Below, in pieces: positions 38,553 through 47,751 of a DNA stretch of 64,000 bases. The position numbers and the translations under genes are program-made. Source of the stretch: Thauera propionica (GTDB taxonomy: Bacteria > Pseudomonadota > Gammaproteobacteria > Burkholderiales > Rhodocyclaceae); contig NZ_NOIH01000003.1 in NCBI RefSeq assembly GCF_002245655.1, positions 124,001 through 188,000 on the forward strand. Direction: 5' to 3'. The stretch's first letter is position 1, and each line of letters opens with the position of its first letter. Under the pieces are notes generated by a model. That model was not told where the DNA came from and searched no databases. It saw only the letters and a program-made list of their open reading frames with translations.

Positions 38553-39578
38553 ATGACCGAACGTCCGAATGCTCCCGCCGTCACCGTGCCGATCCGCATG
38601 ATCGGCCAGCTCCTCGACCGCCTCGGCGAACGACAGCCGTTGGCACTCGACTGCATCGGCCGTGCAGGCATCGCCCCGGCACTGCTTGAACAGGAATCGG
38701 CACGCGTCACGGTGGAGCAGTTCGCGCTGTTCTACCGCACGCTCGCCATCGAGCTCGACGACGAGACCCCGGGCATGTTCTCGCGCCCCCTGCGCGCGGG
38801 CACGCTCAAGTTCCTGTGCCTCGGCATGCTGGATGCCGCCAACCTGCGCGTCGCGCTGCACCGCTTCTGCTGGTTCTTCCGCCTCGTGCTGGACGACCTG
38901 CATTTCGAGATGGGCGAGGCGGACGGACTGACACGCATCACGCTGGTCGAACGCGTCGACCTTGGCCGCCACCGCATGCTGATCCTCGAGCTGATGCTGA
39001 TGCTGGTGCAGGGCATCGCCTCGTGGATGATCGAGCGCAAGCTGCTGTTCGCGCGGGTGGACCTGGGCTATCCCGCCCCGGCGCATGCCGGCGAATACAT
39101 CAACATGTACGCCGGCCCGGCGCGCTTCGACCAGGCACGGACCGCGCTGTGCATCGAGCCGGCGTTCATGGACGCGCCGATCCGTCAGGACAAGGCCTCG
39201 CTGTCGTCCTTCCTGCGCAAGGCGCCGATGGACTGGATCCACGTCTCGGTCAGCGAGCGCCTGTTCACCCACCGCGTGCGCGACCTGCTGGAAGCCGGCC
39301 TGGGCCGGCCGCAGACGGTGGAGGACACCGCGCGCGCGCTGCACATCTCGCCACGCACGCTCGCGCGCCGGCTCGACGCCGAGGGCACGCACTTCCAGGC
39401 GGTCAAGGACGCCCTGCGCCGCGACGTCGCCATCGCCCGCATCTCGCGTACCGACGAGCCCATTGCCAGCATCGGCGCCGACCTCGGCTTCGACGACCCG
39501 GCCGCCTTCAACCGCGCCTTCAAGCAATGGACCGGCACGCCGCCGGGCAGCTACAGGCGCGCGCGGCCAGGAAGCTGA
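38553..39578 (+). CDS. AraC-family transcriptional regulator
   Basis: A 341-residue regulator with an N-terminal Arabinose_bd-type ligand domain (about residues 20-200, including FALFYRTLAIELDDETPGMFSRP) and a C-terminal AraC helix-turn-helix pair (about 240-335: VEDTARALHISPRTLARRL and IGADLGFDDPAAFNRAFKQWTGTPP). This class (OruR/ArgR-like) usually activates a neighbouring catabolic operon in response to a substrate or CoA intermediate. Divergent position before the transporter and beta-oxidation genes makes it their likely regulator. Confidence 0.9.
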   Translation: MTERPNAPAVTVPIRMIGQLLDRLGERQPLALDCIGRAGIAPALLEQESARVTVEQFALFYRTLAIELDDETPGMFSRPLRAGTLKFLCLGMLDAANLRVALHRFCWFFRLVLDDLHFEMGEADGLTRITLVERVDLGRHRMLILELMLMLVQGIASWMIERKLLFARVDLGYPAPAHAGEYINMYAGPARFDQARTALCIEPAFMDAPIRQDKASLSSFLRKAPMDWIHVSVSERLFTHRVRDLLEAGLGRPQTVEDTARALHISPRTLARRLDAEGTHFQAVKDALRRDVAIARISRTDEPIASIGADLGFDDPAAFNRAFKQWTGTPPGSYRRARPGS

Positions 39579-39679
39579 AGCAGCGACCGCGCCTCGGGAA
39601 GGCCGCACTTGGTCCACGCGCGGTGGCGGAGTACATTGGCGCCCACTTCCGCACGCCCAGCCATCGGCCCCTTGCACCC

Positions 39680-40570
39680 ATGACCGTCCAGCACCCCGAA
39701 ATCCGCCCCGAACAGTCGATCGAGCTGCTCAAGCAGCTCCACATCCTGACGCGTGACGGCAAGCTCAACCAGGACAGCCGGCGCAAGCTGAAGCAGGTCT
39801 ATCACCTCTACCAGTTCATCGAGCCGCTGCTGGCCGAGGCGCTGGCCGAACGGCCGGACATCCAGCTGGTGGACCACGGCGCGGGCAAGTCCTACCTCGG
39901 CTTCATCCTGTACGACCTGTTCTTCAAGCAGCATGCCCCCGGCGGCCGCATCCACGGCATCGAAACGCGCGACGAACTGGTGATGAGTTCGCGCCGCCTG
40001 GCCGACAAGCTCGGCTTCGCGGCCGGCATGCGCTTCCACAACCTGACGGTGGCCGAGTCGATCCGCTCCGAGCGACTGCCCGAGCGCATCGACGTCGTCA
40101 CCGCGCTGCATGCCTGCAACACCGCCACCGACGACGCGATTCGCTTCGCGCTGGAAAAGCGCGCGCGCTTCATCGTGCTCGTGCCCTGCTGCCAGGCCGA
40201 AGTCGCCACGGTGCTGCGCAAGAACAAGCAGCGCCAGCTGAAGAACAGCCTCACCGAACTGTGGCGCCATCCCATCCACACGCGCGAGTTCGGCAGCCAC
40301 GTCACCAACGTGTTGCGCTGCCTGCAACTCGAATCGCACGGCTACCAGGTCAACGTCACCGAACTGGTGGGCTGGGAGCACTCGATGAAGAACGAACTCA
40401 TCATCGCGAGCGACCGGGGCCTGCCGCGCAACCGCCCATCCGCGCGCCTGCGCGAGCTGCTGCAGACGCTGGGGCTGGAGGAACTGGGCGAACGCTTCTT
40501 CGCCGGCGCCCCCCCGTCCGAAGCGTGCTCAGACACCGCCCCGGCGCCCGACCCGGACGCCGCCGGCTGA
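39680..40570 (+). CDS. Class I SAM-dependent methyltransferase-like protein
   Basis: A 296-residue protein with the glycine-rich SAM loop read as VDHGAGKSYLGFILYDLF, an acidic strand end IHGIETRDEL and DVVTALHACNTATDDAI, followed by VLVPCCQAE, the layout of the Methyltransf_32 (TRM13-like) group that acts on RNA or unknown substrates. The ATG at 39680 is used; the region before it is the tail of the regulator and spacer. Substrate is unknown. The C-terminus is low-complexity. Confidence 0.8.
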   Translation: MTVQHPEIRPEQSIELLKQLHILTRDGKLNQDSRRKLKQVYHLYQFIEPLLAEALAERPDIQLVDHGAGKSYLGFILYDLFFKQHAPGGRIHGIETRDELVMSSRRLADKLGFAAGMRFHNLTVAESIRSERLPERIDVVTALHACNTATDDAIRFALEKRARFIVLVPCCQAEVATVLRKNKQRQLKNSLTELWRHPIHTREFGSHVTNVLRCLQLESHGYQVNVTELVGWEHSMKNELIIASDRGLPRNRPSARLRELLQTLGLEELGERFFAGAPPSEACSDTAPAPDPDAAG

Positions 40571-40617
40571 GCCGGCCGTCCCGCGCTGTCGGCGATCGAC
40601 CGCGCCCCGCTTGGCGG

Positions 40618-41265
40618 CTAGGCGCCCGGCGTGGCGTGGCCGGCGCGCCGGACGATGGCCAACAGCAACGCCGCCGCGGCGAACAGGCCACCGAAGGTCC
40701 GGTTGAGCAGCCGCTGCTGATGCGGCTCGCGCAGCAGGCTCAGCACGCGCGCCGCAAGGCCGGTGTAGCCCGCCATGACGATCAGGTCGACGGCGATCAT
40801 GGTGGCCGCGAGGATCAGGTATTGCGCAAGCAGCGGGCGCGCCGGATCGAGGAACTGCGGCAGCACCGCGAGGATGAACACGATCGCCTTCGGGTTGCTG
40901 GCATTGACGACGAAGCCTCGCATCACCAGCGGCCACGGCCGGCCGTGCGCGGCATCGCCCGACTCGACCGCCATCGCCGCGGGCGGCGCCATCCACTGCT
41001 TCCAGCCAAGGTAGACCAGGTAGGCCACGCCGAACCACTTGATGGCCGAGAACGCCAGCTCGGACGTGGCCAGCACCGCCCCCAGCCCGGTGGCGACGAT
41101 GCCGATCTGCAGCGCCAGCGCGAGCTGCAGCCCGATGGCGTTCCAGTAGCCGCGGCGAAAACCGTAGTTCAGTCCCGAGGACATCGACGCGATCGCGCCG
41201 GCGCCGGGGCTCAGGCTGATGATCCAGCAGGCGACGAAGAAGGAAATCCAGGTATCGAGCAGCAT
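40618..41265 (-). CDS. LysE/RhtB-family amino acid exporter
   Basis: A 215-residue protein of six predicted membrane helices with the family start WISFFVACWIISLSPGAGAI and GYWNAIGLQLALALQIG, and NASNPKAIVFILAVLPQF in the middle. The family exports amino acids such as lysine, homoserine or threonine. The ATG at 41265 begins directly with the first helix; an upstream extension would be non-homologous. It is convergent with the methyltransferase gene. Confidence 0.9.
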   Translation of the reverse strand: MLLDTWISFFVACWIISLSPGAGAIASMSSGLNYGFRRGYWNAIGLQLALALQIGIVATGLGAVLATSELAFSAIKWFGVAYLVYLGWKQWMAPPAAMAVESGDAAHGRPWPLVMRGFVVNASNPKAIVFILAVLPQFLDPARPLLAQYLILAATMIAVDLIVMAGYTGLAARVLSLLREPHQQRLLNRTFGGLFAAAALLLAIVRRAGHATPGA

Positions 41266-41372
41266 CGGGGCAGGGTTTGGTGAGATTCGGCAGCGGAAGT
41301 CGGCTATGTTAATGCGCCGGCCACGTCCTCGCACGCGCGCCCGGCCCCGCGACCCGAATCCATTCCGCCACG

Positions 41373-41690
41373 ATGACCGCACCCGCCCGCTATCAGGTGA
41401 TCCACCTGCAAGCCGCCGCACCGCCAAAGCCCGCAACAGGCGCGCCGTGCAACGGCTGCGGCGTGTGCTGCGCGGCCGAGCCCTGCCCGCTGGGCGTGCT
41501 GCTGTCCCGCCGCCTGCGTGGCGCCTGCCGCGCCCTGACGTGGAACGCCGCGCAGGCGCGCTACGTGTGCGGTGCCCTCGCCCACCCCGAGCGCCACCTG
41601 CGCTGGCTGCCGGCGGCGTGGGCGAGGCGGCTGGTGCGGCGCTGGATCGCGGCCGGCGACGGCTGCGACGCGGACTACAGCGAACGCTAG
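41373..41690 (+). CDS. Small CxxCxxCC (YkgJ-type) protein
   Basis: A 105-residue protein with GAPCNGCGVCCAAEPCPLG (Cys26, Cys29, Cys32, Cys33, Cys38) and further cysteines at about 52 and 66, the pattern of YkgJ-type putative zinc or iron-sulfur chelating proteins. The remainder is basic and Trp-rich. Function is unknown. It is divergent from the LysE-type exporter and its end nearly touches the end of the hybrid kinase gene. Confidence 0.75.
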   Translation: MTAPARYQVIHLQAAAPPKPATGAPCNGCGVCCAAEPCPLGVLLSRRLRGACRALTWNAAQARYVCGALAHPERHLRWLPAAWARRLVRRWIAAGDGCDADYSER

Positions 41691-41694
41691 GTCT

Positions 41695-44600
41695 TCAGCG
41701 CCACGGCGCGCTGGCCTCGATCAGCCGCTCGATGCGCTCGCCCACGACCGCAAGGCGTGCATCGACGTCGGGCTCGTCGTTCTCGATGGCCGCCTCCAGC
41801 GCGCCGGCCTCCTCCATCAACTCCATCGCACAGATGAAGCCGGCGTTGCTGCGCAGGGTGTGCATGCGCCGCGCGGCATCCTCGCGCCGGCCTTCGGCAA
41901 GTTCGCGGCGGGCCTGCCCGGCGGCATCGGCATTGTCCTCGATGAAGAACTCGAGCAGGCCGACGAACATTCCGAGGTCGCCGCCGACGCGCTGAACCGC
42001 GCGTTCGCGGTCGATGCCGGGAATATCGGGGAAGGCATCGGCTGCGGGCGCTGCGCTCGCCGCAAGGGCGGTCGAAGCACCCGCGGACAGAGCCGGCATC
42101 GCTGCTCCACCTGGCCCAGGCTCGCACTGCACTGCGGGATGCGGCCCGATCCAGCGCGCCATCAGTTGCGCCATCTCCTCGAGGTCCATCGGCTTGGGCA
42201 GGACGTCGTTGGCGCCCGCCTCGCGCGCCGCCACCTGCTGGTCGTCGCGCACGCCAGCGGTGAAGGCGATGATCGGCAGGTCGATGATGCCCAGTTCGCC
42301 GCGGATCACCCGCATCGCGCTCAGGCCGTCCATCACCGGCATCTGCACGTCCATCAGTACCGCATCGAAGCCGTCGGGGCGTGTCTTCAGCAACTGCACC
42401 GCCTGCTGCCCGTCGGCCGCCAGCGTCGCGCTCGCGCCTTCCAGCGCCAGCGCGCGTTCGACCAGGTCGCGGTTCATCGCGCTGTCGTCCACCACCAGCA
42501 CATGCGCGCCCGCCAGGCGCGGGCCCGAGGTCGCTGCCGGCGCGGTGCGAGGTTGCACGGACTGGTCGGCAGCGGCGCGCTGCAGCGGCAGTTCGAACCA
42601 GAAGGTGCTGCCGAGGCCCGGCTGACTGTCGGCGCCGATACTGCCGCCCATCAGCTCGACCAGGCGCTTGCAGATCGACAGACCGAGACCGGTGCCGCCG
42701 AAACGGCGACCGATGCCGGCATCGGCCTGGGTGAAGGGCGAGAACAGCCGGCCGAGCGCCTCGGGCGCGATGCCGATGCCGGTATCGCGCACCTCGACGC
42801 GCAGTCGCAGTTCGGCCTCGCGCGTCTCGAGGCTGCGCACGCGCACCGCCACTTCGCCGCGCTCCGTGAACTTGATCGCGTTGCCCACCAGGTTGAACAG
42901 CACCTGCTCCAGGCGCAGGCCGTCGCCCAGCAGCATGCCGGGCGGCGGCTCGGGCATCTGCACGCGCAGGGCCAGCCCCTTGCTGCGCGCCACCTGCCCC
43001 ATCAGGCTGTCGACGTTCGCCAGCAAGGCGGCGAGGTCGAAGGGGCGCGGCTCGATGCGCAACTGCCCGGCCTCGATCTTCGACAGGTCGAGCACGTCGT
43101 TGAGGATCGCCATCAGCGACTGGCCGGCATTGCGGATGCGCTCGACCATGTCGCGCTGGCCGGCGGAGAGGTTCTCGCGCGCCAGCACCTGGGCCAGGCC
43201 GAGGACGGCGTTCATCGGCGTGCGGATCTCGTGGCTCATGTGGGCGAGGAACTCGCTCTTGGCCGCGTTGGCGGCGGCGGCCTCGTCCGCCAGCTGGCGG
43301 TGGCGCGCCTCGCTGACCTGCAGGCGCTCCTCCATCGCCTTGCGCGCGGTGATGTCCTCGACCATGCCGAGGTAGCGCGGTGCCTCCTCGCTCTCGACCT
43401 GCACCGGCGCAAAGCTCAGGCTGACCCACACCACCGAGCCATCGGGCCGCAGGTAGCGCTTGTTGACGCGGTAGCCCGGAATCTCGCCCGCCGACAGCCG
43501 ATGCAGGTTGTCCGCGCTCTCGGCCACGTCCTCGGGGTGGGTGATGGCGCGCGGATCGAGCCCGACCAGTTGTGCCGGGCTGCGGCCGACGATGTCGGCG
43601 AAGCGCTGATTCACCTCGGTGATCACCCCGCTGCCGGAATCGACCAGCACCACGCCGACCGGCGCCTGCTCGAAGATCACGCGGAACCGTGCCTCCGCGG
43701 CACGCTGGGCACGCAGCGCAACCACCTCCTGCCGCTGCAGGTCGCGCCGCCACAGCAGGAAGCCCGCCGAATACACCAGCAGCAACAGCAGCCCCATGAC
43801 CAGCGCCGTCACCCAGGTCATCAGGCGCACGCGCGCATAGGCCTCGCGCTCGTCGATCTCGGCGAGCATCAGCCAGGGCGTCCCGCCGATGGGCGCCGCG
43901 TAGGCCAGCACGGGCACACCGCGATAGTCCCGCCCGCCGGAGAGGATGCCGGCCTCGCCCTGCGCGGCGCGCGCCGCAGGCAGGTTGGGCGAGGCGAGCG
44001 GCAGGGTCAGCACGAGTGCCGCATCGCGCTGGTGACGCAGCGGCGTGAGGAAGCGGACGCCACTGCCGTCGCGACGCACGAGATAGGTTTCCGCGGTGCG
44101 CGTCGGGATGGGCCAGGACTCCACCATCGGGAACAGCACCGCATCCGCACGCCAGGTCAGGTAGGCAACGCCGCGCGGTGCGTGGTCGGCCTCGCCGATC
44201 GGCGCCAGCACGCCAAAGCGCGCCTCACCCCGCGCGTTCAGGTACAGGTCGACCAGCGTCACGCGTGGCTCGCGCAGCACCTGCCTGATCAGCTCGGCGT
44301 GGTCGCCGCTGTCCGCGTCTCCAATGACGAAGGCCGGCTGCCCGTCGGCGTCGATCACCGCCACGCCCTCCCAGCCTCGCGCACGCTGCGCATCGCGCAT
44401 CAGGTCCTGCATGCGCGCGAGAGCTCCGCTGTCCTGCCGTCCGCCGTCCAGCCAGCGCGCGAAAAGCGTATCGAGCTGAGAATGGCCGGAGAAATACAGC
44501 TCGGCGTCGACACGCGCCTTGCCCAGCCAGTCCTCGATGTGCTGGCGCTTCTGTTCGGCGATCACCGTCAGCGTGCGATGCGTCTCGCGGCGGATCTCCT

Positions 44601-44742
44601 CGGCGAGATAGCGGTAGCCCACCGTGCCAAGCACGCCGATCAGCAACGACAGCACGAGCAGCGGCAGCACGAAGCGCCGCCACGGGCGGTGGGGTACGCC
44701 CGCGGCCCTGTCTGCTGCGGGATGGACAACCGGGTTGGTCAT
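41695..44742 (-). CDS. Hybrid histidine kinase (periplasmic sensor-PAS-HisKA-HATPase-REC-Hpt)
   Basis: A 1015-residue membrane kinase. Membrane helices at about 23-44 and 311-333 enclose a periplasmic sensor, probably of dCache type; then a PAS-PAC unit (about 345-465), HisKA with FLAHMSHEIRTPMNAVLG (phospho-His near 503), HATPase with NAIKFTERG, DTGIGIAPE and GTGLGLSICKRL, a receiver with MDVQMPVMDG (about 745-855), and a C-terminal Hpt region with MHTLRSNAGF. It thus holds a full His-Asp-His relay. The ATG at 44742 is chosen over 44784 as it gives a short cytoplasmic leader before helix 1. It follows the second kinase gene after 106 bases. Confidence 0.88.
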   Translation of the reverse strand: MTNPVVHPAADRAAGVPHRPWRRFVLPLLVLSLLIGVLGTVGYRYLAEEIRRETHRTLTVIAEQKRQHIEDWLGKARVDAELYFSGHSQLDTLFARWLDGGRQDSGALARMQDLMRDAQRARGWEGVAVIDADGQPAFVIGDADSGDHAELIRQVLREPRVTLVDLYLNARGEARFGVLAPIGEADHAPRGVAYLTWRADAVLFPMVESWPIPTRTAETYLVRRDGSGVRFLTPLRHQRDAALVLTLPLASPNLPAARAAQGEAGILSGGRDYRGVPVLAYAAPIGGTPWLMLAEIDEREAYARVRLMTWVTALVMGLLLLLVYSAGFLLWRRDLQRQEVVALRAQRAAEARFRVIFEQAPVGVVLVDSGSGVITEVNQRFADIVGRSPAQLVGLDPRAITHPEDVAESADNLHRLSAGEIPGYRVNKRYLRPDGSVVWVSLSFAPVQVESEEAPRYLGMVEDITARKAMEERLQVSEARHRQLADEAAAANAAKSEFLAHMSHEIRTPMNAVLGLAQVLARENLSAGQRDMVERIRNAGQSLMAILNDVLDLSKIEAGQLRIEPRPFDLAALLANVDSLMGQVARSKGLALRVQMPEPPPGMLLGDGLRLEQVLFNLVGNAIKFTERGEVAVRVRSLETREAELRLRVEVRDTGIGIAPEALGRLFSPFTQADAGIGRRFGGTGLGLSICKRLVELMGGSIGADSQPGLGSTFWFELPLQRAAADQSVQPRTAPAATSGPRLAGAHVLVVDDSAMNRDLVERALALEGASATLAADGQQAVQLLKTRPDGFDAVLMDVQMPVMDGLSAMRVIRGELGIIDLPIIAFTAGVRDDQQVAAREAGANDVLPKPMDLEEMAQLMARWIGPHPAVQCEPGPGGAAMPALSAGASTALAASAAPAADAFPDIPGIDRERAVQRVGGDLGMFVGLLEFFIEDNADAAGQARRELAEGRREDAARRMHTLRSNAGFICAMELMEEAGALEAAIENDEPDVDARLAVVGERIERLIEASAPWR

Positions 44743-44848
44743 GCGTGCTCGATCCGTTGGGGCCCACGATGCGGCCGAGCCCATAAGGCGAGATTATCGG
44801 CGATCGACGGGCGAATGCGGAAACTCCGTGCTCGCCAGCGGCATCGGG

Positions 44849-47410
44849 TCATGGCGCAGCGGGACGCACCCATTGTTGAAGCTTGTCGGCCAGGACGCGG
44901 GGGTCGATCGGCTTGGCCACGTGGTCGTTCATGCCCGCGGCCAGGCAGCGCTCGCGGTCGCCGGCCATCGCGTTCGCCGTCATCGCCAGGATGGGCAGTG
45001 CATCCATGCCTGGCAGCTTACGGATCTCGGCCGTTGCCGTGAGTCCGTCCATCACCGGCATCTGCATGTCCATCAGGACCACGTCGTACGGCTTGCGTTG
45101 CACCATCTCCAGGGCCACCGCGCCATCGGGCGCGATGTCGACCACCAGCCCCAGCGCCTTCAGGAACTCGCGCGCGACCACCTGGTTGACCTCATTGTCC
45201 TCCACCACCAGCGCACGCACGCCGCGCAGCCCTGCCTTCTCGCGCAACAACTCACGGCTGTCGGGCGGCGCCGGCCGGACGCTGCGGGCACCGTTACCGA
45301 TCAGGCGCATGACCGTGTCGAACAGGGTGGACGGCATCACCGGCTTCACCAGCATTTCGCGGATGCCGGCCTCACGCGCGGGGCCAACTGCCTCGTCGCG
45401 CTCGAACGCGGTCAGCATCAGCGCCATCGGCGGCACACCTTCCTCGCCACGCAGGCGGCGCGCGAACTCGATGCCGTCGATGCCCGGCATCCGCCAATCC
45501 ACCAGCGCCACATCGAAGGCGCGTCCCCGGGCGCGCGCCTCGTGCATGAAGCTCGACGCCGCAGCGGCCGAGTCGGTGGCTTCGACGACGAAGCTCAGGC
45601 TGCGCAGCATGTCGCCCACCGCCTCGCGCGCCTCGGCGCTGTCATCGACCAGCAGCACGCGCAGGCCGCGCAGGTCGGGCTGCACGCTCAGCCGTCCGGC
45701 CTGCTCGATGCCCCCGCCGAACCTTGCGGTGAACCAGAACGTCGCCCCCTTGCCCGGCACGCTATCCACCCCGATATGGCCGCCCATCAAGCTAGCCAGG
45801 CGCTTCGAGATCGCCAGCCCGAGCCCCGTGCCGCCGTAGCGGCGCGTGGTCGACGAATCGGCCTGCTGGAAACTCTGGAACAGTCGGGCGCGATGGGTCT
45901 CGTCGATGCCGATGCCGGAATCCCTGACGGCGAAGCGCAGCACCAGCGTCTCGCCCTCGGACGCAAGCAGCGACACCTGCACCGTCACGAAGCCCCGCTC
46001 GGTGAACTTCACCGCATTCCCGGCCAGGTTGATCAGGATCTGGCCCACGCGCAAGGCATCGCCCACCAGCGCGTTGGGCGTGCCCGGCATGACGTCCACG
46101 ACGAATTCGAGGCCCTTCGCCGTCGCCTTGTCGCCCACCACGTTGGCGACCCCCTGCAGCACGGTTTCCAGCTCGAAGGCCTCGTGCTCGAGGCTCACCT
46201 TCTCCGCCTCGAGTTTCGAGAAATCCAGGATGTCGTTGATGACCCCCAGCAGATGCTGGCTCGAGTGCTGGATGCGCTCGAGACAGTCGCGCACCTCGAC
46301 CGAAGGCTCGGCTTTCAGCGCCAGGTAGGTCATGCCCACCACGGCGTTGAGCGGCGTGCGGATCTCGTGCGACATGTTCGCCAGGAAGTCCGATTTGGCG
46401 CGCGCCGCCGCCTCTGCCAGTTCGAGCGCATGCGCCAGTTCGGCCGTGCGTGCCTCGACCTGGCGCTCGAGAGACTGACGGTAGAGCGCCAGCTCGTGCT
46501 CGATGCGCTTCTGTTCGCTGATGTCGCTCCAGACGACGTGCAGCAGCTCCTTGTCGCCCTGCTGGATCGCGGTCAGCAGCACCCGGGCGGTGAAGTCTTC
46601 TCCGCCGGCGCGCAGGTGGCTCCATTCGAACTCGCACGCGCCCTCGACGCGGATGCGCTCGAACAGGTCCGCAGCCATGTCGCTCGAGGCCCTCCCATCC
46701 GGCTGCCGCGCGGGCGAGATGTCGAGCGGCGTACGTCCCAGCAGCTGCGCAGCCTCGCTCAACCCCAGCATCGCCAGCGACGCGCGATTGGCAGCGACGA
46801 AGCGCCCGTCCTCCAGCAGTGCCGTCGGCTGGCGCGTGTCGTCGAACAGACGGCGGAAGCGTTCCTCACTCTGCAGCAGGCGCTCCTCGGACTCACGCCG
46901 CAGGATCATGCCGGCGAGGCGGGCCGCGACAGCCTCGATCAGTCTGCGCTCTTCGTGCAGGAAGGGGCCTTCGTCCTGCGGCGGCCAGGCATCGCGGTAG
47001 GCGACAGTCACCGTGCCATCGCATACACCCCGCGGGCAGATGCCTGCGCTGATGCGGGAGACAGTTCCGGCCATGCGCCCGGTCGCATGAACCTGCCCCG
47101 CCCACTCGATGCTGGCCACCGCGCTGTCCGGGTGGAAGAAGCCGGCCGGCAGCAGCGCGGCGATATCCGACAGCACGTCCGCCAGCGGCCCCTCGAGATC
47201 CTCGCTGCGCTCGAACACCGCATACAGACAGGCTTGCTCCTTCACGCGCTCGGCCAGTTCGGCGTGCGCCGCACTGAGGGCCGCCGTGCGCCGTCTGACC
47301 GCATGGCGCAGGCTGTACAACCAGGCCAGCAGCAGCAACAGGACACCGCCGATCGCGACGCCGACCTCCGGAAGATGACGCCACAGCAGGGAATCCGCGG
47401 CCAGACTCAC
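44849..47410 (-). CDS. Hybrid histidine kinase with two receiver domains and no large sensor domain
   Basis: An 853-residue protein from a GTG start. One membrane helix (about 16-36) is followed by a GAF-like part (about 60-170), a PAS unit (about 185-300), HisKA with FLANMSHEIRTPLNAVVG (about 340-405), HATPase with GTGLGLAISKRL, and two receivers (LVDWRMPGIDG and LMDMQMPVMDG). No Hpt domain is present, so it may use the Hpt of the downstream kinase. There is no useful ribosome site just before the GTG. In the same frame, 36 codons upstream, a signal-peptide ORF begins and ends in a single TAG, which suggests the real gene once started there and lost a periplasmic domain. Confidence 0.85.
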   Translation of the reverse strand: MSLAADSLLWRHLPEVGVAIGGVLLLLLAWLYSLRHAVRRRTAALSAAHAELAERVKEQACLYAVFERSEDLEGPLADVLSDIAALLPAGFFHPDSAVASIEWAGQVHATGRMAGTVSRISAGICPRGVCDGTVTVAYRDAWPPQDEGPFLHEERRLIEAVAARLAGMILRRESEERLLQSEERFRRLFDDTRQPTALLEDGRFVAANRASLAMLGLSEAAQLLGRTPLDISPARQPDGRASSDMAADLFERIRVEGACEFEWSHLRAGGEDFTARVLLTAIQQGDKELLHVVWSDISEQKRIEHELALYRQSLERQVEARTAELAHALELAEAAARAKSDFLANMSHEIRTPLNAVVGMTYLALKAEPSVEVRDCLERIQHSSQHLLGVINDILDFSKLEAEKVSLEHEAFELETVLQGVANVVGDKATAKGLEFVVDVMPGTPNALVGDALRVGQILINLAGNAVKFTERGFVTVQVSLLASEGETLVLRFAVRDSGIGIDETHRARLFQSFQQADSSTTRRYGGTGLGLAISKRLASLMGGHIGVDSVPGKGATFWFTARFGGGIEQAGRLSVQPDLRGLRVLLVDDSAEAREAVGDMLRSLSFVVEATDSAAAASSFMHEARARGRAFDVALVDWRMPGIDGIEFARRLRGEEGVPPMALMLTAFERDEAVGPAREAGIREMLVKPVMPSTLFDTVMRLIGNGARSVRPAPPDSRELLREKAGLRGVRALVVEDNEVNQVVAREFLKALGLVVDIAPDGAVALEMVQRKPYDVVLMDMQMPVMDGLTATAEIRKLPGMDALPILAMTANAMAGDRERCLAAGMNDHVAKPIDPRVLADKLQQWVRPAAP

Positions 47411-47413
47411 AAT

Positions 47414-47518
47414 CTACCGTCTCCCGGACTCGCCGGCCGCCGCCGTGGACGTGAGGGCGCAGGCGGCAAGCAACGCCACCGTCACGGCCAATACGAAACA
47501 GCTGCGCCCCAGAATCAT
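47414..47518 (-). CDS. 34-residue signal-peptide ORF with lipobox, in frame with the downstream kinase
   Basis: ATG at 47518, with GAGGGG just upstream, opens MILGRSCFVLAVTV and a hydrophobic core ending LLAAC, a good lipobox, then about 15 mature residues and a TAG at 47414-47416. The next codon but one is the GTG used for the hybrid kinase, in the same frame. It is either a tiny lipoprotein, a leader whose translation feeds the kinase, or the severed signal peptide of the kinase. The small size makes a stand-alone role uncertain. Confidence 0.5.
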   Translation of the reverse strand: MILGRSCFVLAVTVALLAACALTSTAAAGESGRR

Positions 47519-47751
47519 GTCCCCTCATCACCGAAGCCGGCTGCTTGCGCGCCACCGGATGGAGGCAGCGAAACGGAAGGCCGGGAGCCGCCACGACAGA
47601 TGGCGATTCGCCGCGCGAGAACGCGACGGCGCGCATCATTCTGCCTGCCGACCTCGTCGTTCGGGAAGTGCATTGCCTCACGTCCTGCGCTCGAAGACGC
47701 CATGGTCGGGCATCCCCAACCGTCTACCCGAAGGAGCCCGGAATGCTGCGC

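Noticed and set aside
40562-40576. GCCGGC-TGA-GCCGGC hairpin at the methyltransferase stop as a terminator
   Set aside because: Six-base stem includes the stop codon in the loop and has no T run; such stems are frequent by chance in this GC-rich DNA.
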